DNA of 64,000 nt from Pelomonas baiyunensis (lineage in GTDB: Bacteria; Pseudomonadota; Gammaproteobacteria; Burkholderiales; Burkholderiaceae_C). Below are positions 1-8,774 of the stretch, piece by piece. Position numbers and translations under genes: made by a program. A model generated the notes under the pieces. It did no database searches. It had not been told where the DNA came from and worked only from the letters and a program-made list of their open reading frames with translations. The stretch spans positions 1 through 64,000 of the forward strand of contig NZ_JBIGIB010000005.1 of the NCBI RefSeq assembly GCF_043555935.1, given 5' to 3'. The number at the start of each line of letters is the position of its first letter. Positions within the stretch are counted from its first letter, which is position 1.

Positions 1-110
1 CGGACGGGTGGGAGCCGGGCGTTCCAACGCCAGCGCTCGTGAGGCCGAGCGCTGCGCCCCCGCAACTCCGGCCTCGCATCAGGTCATTGGCCCGCCCGGG
101 CCGCCCCCGC

Positions 111-1136
111 TCAACCGACTGAACGCGTGCCGCTGTGCCGCCCTGTCGAACTGCCTCCCAGCGCTTCTCTGATGAAGCGCACCAAGGCGCGTGCGGTTTC
201 GGACCCGGCGGGCAATGGCAACGTCAGGGCTTGGACGGTTTCCAGGCCGAGCATCATGCGCCATCCCGGGAGGCGGTTCTGCATCGAGCTCGTACTGGGC
301 AAAGTCGCGGCAGAGCCTCTGTGTAAATCGGCGGGCGCCACCGCAGGCTCGACACAAAAATCAGGCGCCATCACAGTGCCGGCGCCGTGAAGCGACAGTG
401 CGATCAGCCCGTCCAGGTCGCTGCCCCAGGTGGACGCCTGCAGCGTGACTTGTTCGGTTCGTCCGTCTTCATGCTGCCATTGGCTCACAAAGGGCTCTTC
501 TCCTTGCCCGAGCAGCAACACAGCTTCAGACACCAGTTCTCTTGGGCTGTTGAGCAGGGGCAGGTTTCTGGGCCCATACGCCCGCACCTGGAAGTGCAGT
601 ACGGGCTGTGCGACCCATGCTTCGGGCGGGGCGCTCGTGACGCGGAAGGCGATGTCCAAGCCCTCGCGCAGCAGGTCCACGCGTCGGTCGGTGAAGAACA
701 GCTCGAAGCGCACGGCGGGATGCTGCTGCTGAAATCGGGCGAGCAAGGGGGTGAGCACATGCCGGCCAAAGCCCGCCGTGGCACTGATGCGCAGCGTGCC
801 ATCCAACTGATCACGCGTGTGGCGCAGCGCAAGCCGGGCGCCTTCGGCCGCGTCACGCACGGCGCGCGCCCGGGCGTGCAGGCGCCGCCCGGCTTCAGTC
901 AGGCCCAGGCTGCGCGTGCTGCGGGCGAACAGCGTCAAGCCCACGGCGGTTTCGATGGCGGCGATGCGCCGGCTGATGGCCGCGCGGGTCAGCCCGAGGT
1001 CGCGGGCGGCTTGAGCGAAGCTGCCGGCTTGTGCGATGCGGGCGAACAGCTCCAAGGCGTTGGCGTCCAACGCGTGCTCTGCGGCGGTCTGCCGGCGACG
1101 CGTCACCAGCGCATTCGGCCCATTCTTTGTTGACAT
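111..1136 (-). CDS. LysR-family transcriptional regulator
   Basis: This 341-residue protein has the LysR layout. A winged helix-turn-helix lies at about residues 27-85 (ELFARIAQAGSFAQAARDLG and then SRRIAAIETAVG). A substrate-binding domain follows (LDGTLRISATAGFGRHVLTP onward) and ends in a typical helix, ARALVRFIREALGG. There is a 25-residue tail before the helix-turn-helix and a short polar tail at the C-terminus. The ATG at 1134-1136 is the only in-frame ATG ahead of the domain. It is divergent from the hydrolase gene at 1244 across about 107 bp, the usual arrangement for a LysR protein and its target, so it probably controls that hydrolase. The co-inducer cannot be read from the sequence. 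Confidence 0.9.
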   Translation of the reverse strand: MSTKNGPNALVTRRRQTAAEHALDANALELFARIAQAGSFAQAARDLGLTRAAISRRIAAIETAVGLTLFARSTRSLGLTEAGRRLHARARAVRDAAEGARLALRHTRDQLDGTLRISATAGFGRHVLTPLLARFQQQHPAVRFELFFTDRRVDLLREGLDIAFRVTSAPPEAWVAQPVLHFQVRAYGPRNLPLLNSPRELVSEAVLLLGQGEEPFVSQWQHEDGRTEQVTLQASTWGSDLDGLIALSLHGAGTVMAPDFCVEPAVAPADLHRGSAATLPSTSSMQNRLPGWRMMLGLETVQALTLPLPAGSETARALVRFIREALGGSSTGRHSGTRSVG

Positions 1137-1243
1137 TTGATTGACGATGAAGCGCCCTTAGCGCAACTTCTGCTTCAAAGATCGCCAATCTAGACTGCCG
1201 CAGCCGGCAGCACAAGCGCGGCATCGCAGTCCCAGAGGTGTTC

Positions 1244-2251
1244 ATGTCCCAGCCCCAACCCCCCGCCTTCCACGCCCGCGGCACGACCCCGTTCGCCGTG
1301 TCGCCTGAGCTTGACGCCAGCGCCCAGGTGGCCACCACGCCCATCTCCCTGCCGTGCAGCGACGGCCGCCAGCTCGCCGCCACCTGGTTCCAGCCGCCCT
1401 CCGGCATGCCGGTGCGCGCAGTCGCCGTGATTGGTTGCGCCACGGCGGTGCCCGCCAGCTATTACCGCCACTTCGCGGAGTGGATGGCCCGCCGCGGCTA
1501 TGCGGTGTTGAGCTTCGACTACCGCGGCATCGCGACTTCCAAAGCGGCGCTTCAACCGGGCGAAGACGTGCGCTTGCGCGATTGGGCGCGGGTGGACATG
1601 GCCGCGGCGCTGCACGCGGCGCACGAGCGGCGCCGCGCGGAAAGCGCCGCGCAGGGACACGACCTGGGCCTGCTGTGGGTGGGTCATTCGCTGGGGGGCA
1701 ATGCGGTGGGGCTGGTGCCCGGTTTTGAGACCCAGGTGGATGCCGTACTCGGCGTGGCGGCGCAGGTGGCCTATGTGGGCCACTGGTCGGGCTGGGCGCG
1801 GGTGCAGGCGTGGACGTTCTTTCACGTGGTGCTGCCGCTGCTCGTGCGCTTGTTGGGCCGCGCGCCCGGGCGCGTGCTCGGCCCGCGTGCGCAAGACCTG
1901 CCAGCCGGTGCGGCGCGTGAATGGGCGGCCTGGGGCCGCACGCCCGGCTTCCTGTTCGGCGACCCGACGCTGGCGAGCGAGCGTGCGTACCACCGTTTCT
2001 CGGGCGCGGTGCACCTGTGGAGCATCACCGACGACCACCTCTTCGGCCCCGCGGCGGCGGTGGACGCGCTGGCCCGCGAATTCAGCGGCGCCCGCGTGGC
2101 GCGCCACACGGTGGCGCCGGCGGATTTGGGGGTGAAGAAGATCGAGCACTTCGGGCCGTTCCGGCGCGACCTGGGCGCGCAGCTCTGGCCGCGCCTGCTG
2201 GCACCGCTGGAGGCGGCCACGCCCAAGCTGGCCGCGCGGCTGCGCCCGTAA
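1244..2251 (+). CDS. alpha/beta hydrolase (COG4757-like)
   Basis: A roughly 335-residue alpha/beta hydrolase. The nucleophile elbow GHSLGG lies near residue 148. It is preceded by the strand/loop GCATAVPASYYRHFAEWMAR and the FDYRGIATS segment typical of COG4757 predicted hydrolases. Near the C-terminus, ITDDHLFGPAAAVDAL supplies the expected acid region and KKIEHFGPFR the likely catalytic histidine. I prefer the ATG at 1244, because AGAGG at 1234-1238 sits 5 bases upstream; a GTG two codons earlier is possible. No signal peptide is visible, so it is probably cytoplasmic. The substrate is unknown. The divergent LysR gene is its likely regulator. Confidence 0.85.
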   Translation: MSQPQPPAFHARGTTPFAVSPELDASAQVATTPISLPCSDGRQLAATWFQPPSGMPVRAVAVIGCATAVPASYYRHFAEWMARRGYAVLSFDYRGIATSKAALQPGEDVRLRDWARVDMAAALHAAHERRRAESAAQGHDLGLLWVGHSLGGNAVGLVPGFETQVDAVLGVAAQVAYVGHWSGWARVQAWTFFHVVLPLLVRLLGRAPGRVLGPRAQDLPAGAAREWAAWGRTPGFLFGDPTLASERAYHRFSGAVHLWSITDDHLFGPAAAVDALAREFSGARVARHTVAPADLGVKKIEHFGPFRRDLGAQLWPRLLAPLEAATPKLAARLRP

Positions 2252-2344
2252 CGCCCGAGGGTGACGCCCCGCGTCGCGTCGCCCGCGCAACGGGGCTGAC
2301 GGCGCGGCGCCACGGTCACGCGTGCGTCATGGCGGCCGTGCAGC

Positions 2345-3304
2345 ATGGCCGCCATGTCGACGACGCCCTTTCCCCCCGCCGCCGTTGCCACCCGCATGGA
2401 GCCGGGTCCCGATCCAGAGCCGGATCGCGCCACCCTGAAGGTGCGCACGGTCTGGATCTCGGACCTGCACCTGGGCACGCCCGGCTGCCAGGCGCAGGCG
2501 CTGCTGGACTTCCTGCGCGACGTGGAGTGCGAAACGCTCTACCTCGTGGGCGACATCATCGACGGCTGGCAGCTCAAGCGTTCGTGGTACTGGCCGCAGG
2601 CCCACAACGACGTGGTGCAGAAGCTGCTGCGCAAGGCGCGCAAGGGCACGCGCGTGGTGTTCATTCCGGGCAACCACGACGAGTTCGCGCGCAAGTACCT
2701 CACGCACAACTTCGGCGGCGTGGATGTGGTGGAGGAAGCCCTGCACATCACCGCCGACGGCAAGCGGCTGTGGATCACCCACGGTGACCTGTACGACGGC
2801 GTCGTCCAATGCGCACGTTGGCTGGCCATTGCAGGCGACCTGGCCTACGAGTTCACGCTCAAGGTGAACCGCTGGTTCAACCACATCCGCGCCAAATTCG
2901 GCCTGCCGTACTGGAGCCTGTCGCGCTACCTGAAGCACAAGGTCAAGCGCGCGGTCAGCTACATCAACGAGTTTGAAAACGCGGTGGCTCGCGAGGCGCG
3001 CAAGCGCGGCGCGCATGGCGTGGTGTGCGGCCACATCCACCATGCCGAGATCCGCGAAATCGACGGCATCCTGTACTGCAACGACGGCGACTGGGTGGAG
3101 AGCCTGACCGCGCTGGTGGAACACCACGACGGCCGCCTGGAAATCATCGACCGGGGCGAGCAAGCCGCGCTGCCCGGCATGGCACCCGCCGCCAAGCCCG
3201 CGCTGGCCGGTGCGCCGGTGGCGCCAACTCCCAGCCCTGCCGTGGCGCCGGTTCAAGTGCCCGTGCCGGTGCGGGTGGCGGCGGAAGCCGAAACCCTCGG
3301 CTGA
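2345..3304 (+). CDS. LpxH-like metallophosphoesterase (UDP-2,3-diacylglucosamine diphosphatase family)
   Basis: Calcineurin-like phosphoesterase with the complete metal-binding set, counted from the first ATG: SDLHLG (D40, H42), GDIIDGW (D70, D73), GNHDE (N110, H111), THGD (H146) and GHIHHAE (H230, H232). This pattern is the LpxH-like COG2908 branch, whose characterised members hydrolyse UDP-2,3-diacylglucosamine in lipid A synthesis. This branch is often a second, non-canonical copy with an unproven substrate. The last roughly 50 residues are a Pro/Ala-rich tail of low complexity. Start choice is open among ATGs at 2345, 2354 and 2396, since no strong ribosome-binding site marks one. It converges on psd, and the neighbours (decarboxylase, aminotransferase, glycosyltransferase) suggest envelope-lipid metabolism. 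Confidence 0.88.
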   Translation: MAAMSTTPFPPAAVATRMEPGPDPEPDRATLKVRTVWISDLHLGTPGCQAQALLDFLRDVECETLYLVGDIIDGWQLKRSWYWPQAHNDVVQKLLRKARKGTRVVFIPGNHDEFARKYLTHNFGGVDVVEEALHITADGKRLWITHGDLYDGVVQCARWLAIAGDLAYEFTLKVNRWFNHIRAKFGLPYWSLSRYLKHKVKRAVSYINEFENAVAREARKRGAHGVVCGHIHHAEIREIDGILYCNDGDWVESLTALVEHHDGRLEIIDRGEQAALPGMAPAAKPALAGAPVAPTPSPAVAPVQVPVPVRVAAEAETLG

Positions 3305-3399
3305 CCCCGCCACGCTCGTCAAAGGGCGCGGCTGAGCGGCCCCGCGACTGGCCCACCGCGCGGGGCGCGGCAGCCAGCGGCAGCGCCCGCCGGGCCGAC

Positions 3400-4290
3400 T
3401 CAGCCCACCCGCTTCAGCAGCGCTTGACCCGCCCGCAGCTGCGCGCCCGTGGCCACGCCCTCGGCCAGCTCGAAGCCTGGGGGCACGAACACGAGGATGG
3501 TGGAGCCGTGCTCGAACCAACCCATTTCCTGCCCCTTGGTATGCGGCGCCTGGCACGGCATCTCGTTCGCGCCGCGCCGGCCCAGGTGCAGCAGCACGTT
3601 CAGAAAGTGCAGGCGAATGCTCGCCACCAGAATGGCCGCCACCGGCACCAGGGCGATGGGCTCGCCCGTGCGCAGCCGCAGGCGCACCACGGCGCGCTCG
3701 TTGCGGCAAAACAGCCGCTCCACGCGTTGCAGCGCGATCGGGTTCACGTTCCAGGTGTCGCCGCTCAGGTAGGTCACGTGCTCCACCGTGCCGTCGGCCG
3801 GGGCGTGGAAGCGGTGGTACATCGCTGACGTCAGCCGCAGCGTCACGTAGCTGCCGCCCTCGAACACGCGGGCGTCCTGCGTCGGGCCGAACAGCTCGGC
3901 CGTGGCGTACGGAAAGCCCTTGGCCTGGTAGACCTGGCCCTGCCGCACCTCACCGCATGCGCCCACGATGCCGTCGCTCGGGCTGCACAGCACGTCGGCC
4001 CGGGCGTCGAACACGCGCGAGCCCGGCTTCAGCTCGCGGGTGAAGCAGTCCTTCAGCGAACGGAACTCGGTGTGCTTGGCCTCGCTCAAGTCCAGCGGCG
4101 TGAAGCAGCGCCACACCGCCATCGACACCCGCGTCAGCAGCGGGCTCTCGATGCGCGAGAACCAGCCCATGGCCCGGGTCAGCGCGATGCGCGGCACGCG
4201 GTTGGTGAGCAGGAAGTTCAGGTCCTCCTGGGCCACCAGGCGCTGGAACCAGCCGCGGGTGGAAGGGGTGGTCATGGCTTTGTCATTCAT
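3400..4290 (-). CDS. psd: phosphatidylserine decarboxylase
   Basis: Pyruvoyl-dependent enzyme that converts phosphatidylserine to phosphatidylethanolamine at the inner membrane. With the start at 4290 it has 296 residues. The family motifs are present: SPSDG at 103-107 (catalytic Asp), MYHRFHAPADG with the catalytic His near 162, and the self-cleavage site HGST at 261-264, where cleavage between Gly262 and Ser263 would release the pyruvoyl alpha chain. The residue before GST is His, where many family members have Phe-Gly or Leu-Gly context. A second in-frame ATG lies at 4275. The reading frame continues upstream into the divergent aminotransferase gene, but that part is not conserved-looking and is not included. 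It is divergent from the aminotransferase at 4348. Confidence 0.93.
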   Translation of the reverse strand: MNDKAMTTPSTRGWFQRLVAQEDLNFLLTNRVPRIALTRAMGWFSRIESPLLTRVSMAVWRCFTPLDLSEAKHTEFRSLKDCFTRELKPGSRVFDARADVLCSPSDGIVGACGEVRQGQVYQAKGFPYATAELFGPTQDARVFEGGSYVTLRLTSAMYHRFHAPADGTVEHVTYLSGDTWNVNPIALQRVERLFCRNERAVVRLRLRTGEPIALVPVAAILVASIRLHFLNVLLHLGRRGANEMPCQAPHTKGQEMGWFEHGSTILVFVPPGFELAEGVATGAQLRAGQALLKRVG

Positions 4291-4347
4291 GGCGCTGTCA
4301 AGCGTGGCAGGTACATCTGAAACCTTCGTGAATATGCGGAACCCGAG

Positions 4348-5994
4348 ATGGACGAAACCCTGACCCTGTCGGCCCTGGCGCTGGGCGTGCTGGCGCTGCT
4401 GCCGGCGGCCAAGCGCCGGCTGGAACTCTCGCGCGCCAAGCACCGTTCGCTGGCGGGCCACTCCCGCATGGCCAAGCGCCTGGCGCGCTGGGTGCCCGGC
4501 TACGCGTACGACGAGACGCAGTTCTTCGCGGCCGACGGCGCGCCCCCCGAGGTGGCCGCCCAGCGCCGCGCCGCGCTGCAGCGCCTGGGCGCCGAGTTCG
4601 ACCGGCGCTACGCGCAGACGCTCGCCGCCACCGAGATCGCCCGCGACACCATTTCCGACCTCAAGTTCACCGGCCGCTACCGCGTGCCCTTCCAGTTCAG
4701 CCCGGTGCTGCGCCAGCACCTGCGCGTGGGCGCCTTCCTGCAGTCCAGCCAAGGCGTGCAGGTGCAAGACCTGGATGGCAACCGGCTGGACGACCTCACG
4801 GGTTCATACGGCGTGAACCTGCTGGGCTACGACGCCTACAAAGACTGCATCGACGAAGCCGTCGCCACCGCCCACGCGCTGGGCCCCGTGCTGGGCGCCT
4901 ACCACCCCTGCGTGCTTGACGTACTCGGCCGCCTCAAGGCCATCTCCGGCCAGGAGGAGGTGAGCTTCCACATGAGCGGCACCGAGGCCGTGATGCAGGC
5001 CGTGCGGCTGGCGCGTTATCACACCAAGAAAAAGCGCCTCGTGCGCTTTGCCGGCGCGTACCACGGCTGGTGGGAAGACGTGCAGCCCGGCCCCGGCAAC
5101 CCGCTGCCCCCGCGCGAGACCTTCACCCTGCAAGACATGGCCGAGCGTTCGCTGAAAGTGCTGGCCACGCGGCGCGACATCGCCTGCGTGCTGGTCAACC
5201 CGCTGCAGGCCCTGCACCCCAACGCCAACGCGCCGGGTGACTCCGGCCTCATCGACGGCAGCCGCCGCGCCGCGTACGACCGCGAGGCCTACACCGCCTG
5301 GCTGCGCCGCTTGCGCGAGGTGTGCACCGCGCGCGGCATCGTGCTCATCTTTGACGAAGTGTTCGTGGGCTTTCGCCTCGCCCCGGGCGGCGCGCAGCAG
5401 TACTTCGGCGTCAAGGCCGACCTCGTCACCTACGGCAAGACGCTGGGCGGTGGCCTGCCCGTGGGCGTGGTGTGCGGCAGCCGCGCCCTCATGACCCGCT
5501 ACCGCGACGACCGCCCGGCCGACATCTGCTTTGCCCGTGGCACCTTCAACGCCCACCCCTACGTGGTGGCCGCCATGGCCGCCTTCCTGAAGCGGCTGGA
5601 GCGCGCCGATGTGCAGGCGCTGTACGACGGGCTGGACGCGCGCTGGAACGCCCGCTGCGCGCAGTTCAACGCGCGCCTGGAAGCGGCCGGTGCTCCGGTG
5701 CGGCTGGCCAACCTCTCCACCATCTGGACGGTGCTGTACACCCAGCCCGGCCGCTACCACTGGATGCTGCAGTTCTACCTGCGCAAGCACGGCCTGGCGC
5801 TCAGCTGGGTGGGCACCGGGCGGCTCATCTTCAGCCTCAACTACACCGACGCCGACTTCCAGCGCGTGATGGACCGCTTCATCGCCGCGTGCGACGAGAT
5901 GCGAGCCGACGGCTGGTGGTGGACAGCGCCCGAGCTCACCGCCCGCACCATCCGCCGCGGCGTGTTCCGCGAGATGCTGGCGCAGAAGTTCTGA
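4348..5994 (+). CDS. class III aminotransferase (glutamate-1-semialdehyde aminomutase-like), long form
   Basis: A 548-residue PLP-dependent fold-type I enzyme. Visible motifs are HMSGTEAVMQAVRLAR (phosphate-binding loop), FAGAYHGWWED, FDEVFVGFR (the Asp that holds the pyridine nitrogen) and TYGKTLGGGLPVG, with the Schiff-base lysine at residue 364. It resembles HemL-like class III enzymes but carries an extra roughly 110 residues at the N-terminus. That extension begins with a hydrophobic stretch (LTLSALALGVLALLPAAKRR), which could be a membrane anchor. It is therefore unlikely to be the haem-pathway HemL. The gene is divergent from psd, and an LpxH-like gene and a glycosyltransferase are nearby. 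An amino-lipid or lipid-precursor substrate is an inference only. Confidence 0.85.
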   Translation: MDETLTLSALALGVLALLPAAKRRLELSRAKHRSLAGHSRMAKRLARWVPGYAYDETQFFAADGAPPEVAAQRRAALQRLGAEFDRRYAQTLAATEIARDTISDLKFTGRYRVPFQFSPVLRQHLRVGAFLQSSQGVQVQDLDGNRLDDLTGSYGVNLLGYDAYKDCIDEAVATAHALGPVLGAYHPCVLDVLGRLKAISGQEEVSFHMSGTEAVMQAVRLARYHTKKKRLVRFAGAYHGWWEDVQPGPGNPLPPRETFTLQDMAERSLKVLATRRDIACVLVNPLQALHPNANAPGDSGLIDGSRRAAYDREAYTAWLRRLREVCTARGIVLIFDEVFVGFRLAPGGAQQYFGVKADLVTYGKTLGGGLPVGVVCGSRALMTRYRDDRPADICFARGTFNAHPYVVAAMAAFLKRLERADVQALYDGLDARWNARCAQFNARLEAAGAPVRLANLSTIWTVLYTQPGRYHWMLQFYLRKHGLALSWVGTGRLIFSLNYTDADFQRVMDRFIAACDEMRADGWWWTAPELTARTIRRGVFREMLAQKF

Positions 5995-6000
5995 CGGGGC

Positions 6001-6924
6001 TCAGCCCGCCAGCTTGGTGCGGAAGAACGGGGCCAGCACCGACACTGCTTCGTCCACGTACGCAGGCACGTCGTACAGCGACATGTGGTTGGCGCCTTGC
6101 ACCACGTGCAGCGTCTTGTCGGTGCTGGCGGCGCGTGCCAGCAGGTCCTCGCTCATCCACTTGCTGCCCGCCGCGCTGCCGGCCACGGCCAGGATGGGCT
6201 GGGTCAGGTAGGCCTCGGCCAGGTGGTAGGCGTCGTAGGTGATGAGCTGGGTCAGGTTGCGGGCCAGCGCATAGCCCGGGGCGCGGGGGTGCTCGGCGCG
6301 GGGCGTGTGGTAGTACTCCCAGGCCTCGGCCAGCTCGGCGTTGGGCGCGTCTTCCTTCTTCAGCGGGGCCAGCGGGATGGTGACAAGCTCGGGCTTGCCG
6401 GCATCGGCCGTGCGGGCGCTGGCGCCGAAGTCCAGGTAACCCACGGCGTCGGCGTCCTTGACGTTGTTCTCCCAGCCATTGCGGAACATCTGGCCGATGT
6501 TCACCGCGCTCACCAGGCCCAGGGCCTTGATGCGGCGGTCGTTGATGGCCGCGTTGGCGCTGTAGCCCGCACCGGCGCAGATGCCCATGGCGCCGATCCT
6601 GGCGGCGTCCACGTAGGGCAGCGTGGTCAAGTAGTCGATGACGGCGCTGATGTCTTCGGTGCTGACGTACGGGTTCTCCAACTGGCGCGGCTCGCCGGAG
6701 CTGGCGCCCTGGTACGAGCGGTCAAACGCGATGGCGATCAGCCCGTGCTCGGCCAGCTTGCTGGCGTACAGGCCGGCGGTCTGCTCCTTCACTCCGCCGC
6801 CCGGGTGGGAGACGACGACGGCGGCGTAGGTCTTGGCCGCGTCAAAGCCGGCCGGGAAGTACAGGGTGGCGGCCATGGTGATGCCCAGGCCGTTGAGGTT
6901 CTTGAACGTGACGTTGGTGGACAT
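6001..6924 (-). CDS. alpha/beta hydrolase with Cys nucleophile (COG1073, YcjY-like)
   Basis: A 307-residue alpha/beta hydrolase with no signal peptide. The oxyanion region is SHPGGGVKEQTAG, and the nucleophile elbow reads GICAGAG with Cys116 in place of Ser, as in dienelactone-hydrolase-like and YcjY-like members. The likely catalytic His is in QGANHMSLYD near the end. The start at 6924 is supported by GGAG about 7 bases upstream. The gene is divergent from the LysR gene at 7048, with about 120 bp between them, which suggests that regulator controls it. The substrate is unknown; relatives act on small xenobiotic or polyketide-like esters. Confidence 0.87.
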   Translation of the reverse strand: MSTNVTFKNLNGLGITMAATLYFPAGFDAAKTYAAVVVSHPGGGVKEQTAGLYASKLAEHGLIAIAFDRSYQGASSGEPRQLENPYVSTEDISAVIDYLTTLPYVDAARIGAMGICAGAGYSANAAINDRRIKALGLVSAVNIGQMFRNGWENNVKDADAVGYLDFGASARTADAGKPELVTIPLAPLKKEDAPNAELAEAWEYYHTPRAEHPRAPGYALARNLTQLITYDAYHLAEAYLTQPILAVAGSAAGSKWMSEDLLARAASTDKTLHVVQGANHMSLYDVPAYVDEAVSVLAPFFRTKLAG

Positions 6925-7047
6925 GGATTCGCTCCGTTTCGGGTGGGTTCGCTGCCGGTGGGCGGCGACATGGATGAATCCTAGGAATTGGATTGACTTT
7001 GATAAACCACCGATCGCGAACATGACTGCATAGCTAGACTAAACAAT

Positions 7048-7980
7048 ATGCCCATCGAGCCCTCACTGGTCGCCTCGCTGACCTGGTTTGCCCACATCGC
7101 CCGCCACCGCAGCTTCACCAAGGCGGCCACCGAGATGGAGGTGACCCGCGCCGCGCTGTCGCAGCACCTGAAGGGGCTGGAAGAGCGGCTGGGCGTGCGC
7201 CTGCTGAACCGCACCACGCGCGACATGTCGCTGACCGACGAAGGCCAGCGGCTGCTGGACGTGTTGCAGCCCGCGCTGACCGGCATCGAGCGCGCCGTGG
7301 CCGAACTGGGTGAGGCGCACGAGGCGCCGTCCGGCCTGATCCGATTGAACTCTTCGCGCATCGCGGCGCGCCTGCTCATCGAGCCGCACCTGGGCGAGTT
7401 CCTGGCGCGGCACCCCAAGCTGCGCCTGGAGCTGGTGGTGCACGACGGCTTGTCCAACATCGTGGCGGACGGCGTGGATGCCGGCCTGCGCCTGGGCGAG
7501 AGTCTGGACGAGCACATGGTGGCCGTGCCCGTGTCGCCGCCCATCGAGATGGCGGTGGTGGGGGCGCCCGCGTATTTAAAGCGCCACGGGGTGCCGCAAA
7601 CGCCGGCCGACCTCATGCAGCACAACTGCCTGGCCTACCGCTTCACCTCCAGCGGCACGCTGGACCGGTGGTCGTTCACCGCGCCCGAGGCCGACGGCGC
7701 CACCGTGGTGTTCGAGCCCAAGGGCAGCGCCGTCTTCAACGACGACGAGAACCTGCTGAACGCCGCCCTGCAAGGCGTGGGCCTGATCAAGTACCTGGAC
7801 CTCGGCGTGCGCCAGCACCTCGCCGAGGGGCGTCTCGTGCGCGTGCTGGTGCCCTGGTGCCGGCCCTTCCCGGGGTTTTATCTGTACGTGCCGTCGCGGG
7901 CACAACTGCCCGCCAAAACCCGCGCGTTGATGGACTTCTTGATCGAGCGGCGCTCCCGCCTCGCGCAGCCCCTGCGCTGA
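7048..7980 (+). CDS. LysR-family transcriptional regulator
   Basis: A 310-residue LysR regulator. The N-terminal winged helix-turn-helix (WFAHIARHRSFTKAATEMEV, LSQHLKGLEERLGVRLLNRT) is followed by a substrate-binding domain ending in KTRALMDFLIERR. It belongs to the CrgA/AaeR-like branch that often controls a divergent gene, here the Cys-nucleophile hydrolase at 6001-6924. Its stop is 10 bases before a strong hairpin terminator (7991-8011) that ends the convergent Mpo1-like gene. Confidence 0.92.
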   Translation: MPIEPSLVASLTWFAHIARHRSFTKAATEMEVTRAALSQHLKGLEERLGVRLLNRTTRDMSLTDEGQRLLDVLQPALTGIERAVAELGEAHEAPSGLIRLNSSRIAARLLIEPHLGEFLARHPKLRLELVVHDGLSNIVADGVDAGLRLGESLDEHMVAVPVSPPIEMAVVGAPAYLKRHGVPQTPADLMQHNCLAYRFTSSGTLDRWSFTAPEADGATVVFEPKGSAVFNDDENLLNAALQGVGLIKYLDLGVRQHLAEGRLVRVLVPWCRPFPGFYLYVPSRAQLPAKTRALMDFLIERRSRLAQPLR

Positions 7981-7987
7981 GCCCATG

Positions 7988-8011
7988 AAAAAGGCCCGCA
8001 TCGCGGGCCTT
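7988..8011 (-). terminator. Rho-independent terminator of the Mpo1-like gene
   Basis: Perfect 9-bp inverted repeat AAGGCCCGC / GCGGGCCTT (7991-7999 and 8003-8011) with a 3-base loop. On the minus strand it is followed by a run of five T. It lies 22 bases past the stop of the minus-strand gene and may also stop the convergent LysR transcript. Confidence 0.85.
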
Positions 8012-8033
8012 GTCCTTTGGAGTGTGCGGATGC

Positions 8034-8648
8034 TCAGTGCGCCGAGCCGCCCACGTGCTCCATCGGGTCGATCAGCTCGCCGCGCAGCAGGTGCAGCGGG
8101 GCCTTGTGGTACAGGTAAATGTCGTGCACCGGGTCGGTCAGGATCTTGGTCATCCAGGCCAGGGCCTGCACCGCGCCTTGCGTCACCCACAGCTGGCCCA
8201 CGCGGAACAGCAGGCCCGCCACGCCCAGGCAGAACCAGGCCATGCCCACGTCTTCCAGGTAGCCCTTCAGGCCCACGGCCGGCTCGATCCAACCGCCCAG
8301 CGACGGCGCCACCCACAGCACCGCCGGCAGCGCCACCCACACCGCCAGCAGCACGATCTTGCGGCGGATGTTGTAGCCCACCTTGATCGCTTCCTTGTGC
8401 TCGTCGGTGGCCTGGTTCACCTCGTCGTAGCCGCGCGGCTCGAAGAAGAAGTGGCCGGCCTGGCGCGTCGTCATCGACACGCACCACGCGAGCAGCGCCG
8501 CCCACGCCGGGTTCACGAACACCAGCGCGTACGACACCAGAAAGCTGATCGCGCTGATGAAGTGCAGGCTCTGGTTGATGCGGCTGTGGTGGTAGTAGCG
8601 GTGGTCATCCCAGCGCTGCGTCTTCAGGGTTTGAAAGAACTCGTTCAC
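8034..8648 (-). CDS. Mpo1-like (DUF962) integral membrane protein
   Basis: A 204-residue protein with about four hydrophobic segments. It has the signature of the Mpo1/DUF962 family: YYHHSRINQSLHF (His20/His21, Asn25, His29) and RQAGHFFFEP (His66, Glu70). Yeast Mpo1 is an Fe(II)-dependent dioxygenase of 2-hydroxy fatty acids formed during sphingoid-base breakdown. Bacterial members are mostly uncharacterised, so only the family is assigned. The start is a GTG at 8646-8648, chosen because AAGGA lies 6 bases upstream; the open frame goes further but has no homologous look. It is divergent from the glycosyltransferase gene and could act on the acyl chains of a membrane lipid made by neighbouring enzymes. 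Confidence 0.75.
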   Translation of the reverse strand: MNEFFQTLKTQRWDDHRYYHHSRINQSLHFISAISFLVSYALVFVNPAWAALLAWCVSMTTRQAGHFFFEPRGYDEVNQATDEHKEAIKVGYNIRRKIVLLAVWVALPAVLWVAPSLGGWIEPAVGLKGYLEDVGMAWFCLGVAGLLFRVGQLWVTQGAVQALAWMTKILTDPVHDIYLYHKAPLHLLRGELIDPMEHVGGSAH

Positions 8649-8774
8649 GTCCCGTCCTTGAGGTGAGGTTGGAGGTCGGGCCGCATGGTGGTGGCCGTGC
8701 GTGAAAACGCCGTGACGGTGCGATGGCAGCGCCCCTGTCATCGTTCTGTTGCAGGCCGCCGTGACCATGCACGC

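Noticed and set aside
79..357. Possible frameshift at the end of the first LysR gene
   Set aside because: The alternative frame has no LysR-like residues, and the annotated frame keeps the expected final helix, so the gene looks intact.
3536..3557. TGGTAT ... TGGCAC near 3538, similar to the GntR boxes
   Set aside because: The half-sites are 14 bp apart, not 11, and lie inside psd far from any promoter.
4291..4767. N-terminal extension of the psd reading frame
   Set aside because: It runs antisense into the aminotransferase gene, and the decarboxylase domain is complete from 4290.
4348..5994. Assignment of the class III aminotransferase as HemL
   Set aside because: It is over 100 residues longer than HemL with a hydrophobic N-terminus, and sits away from haem genes; only the superfamily is supported.
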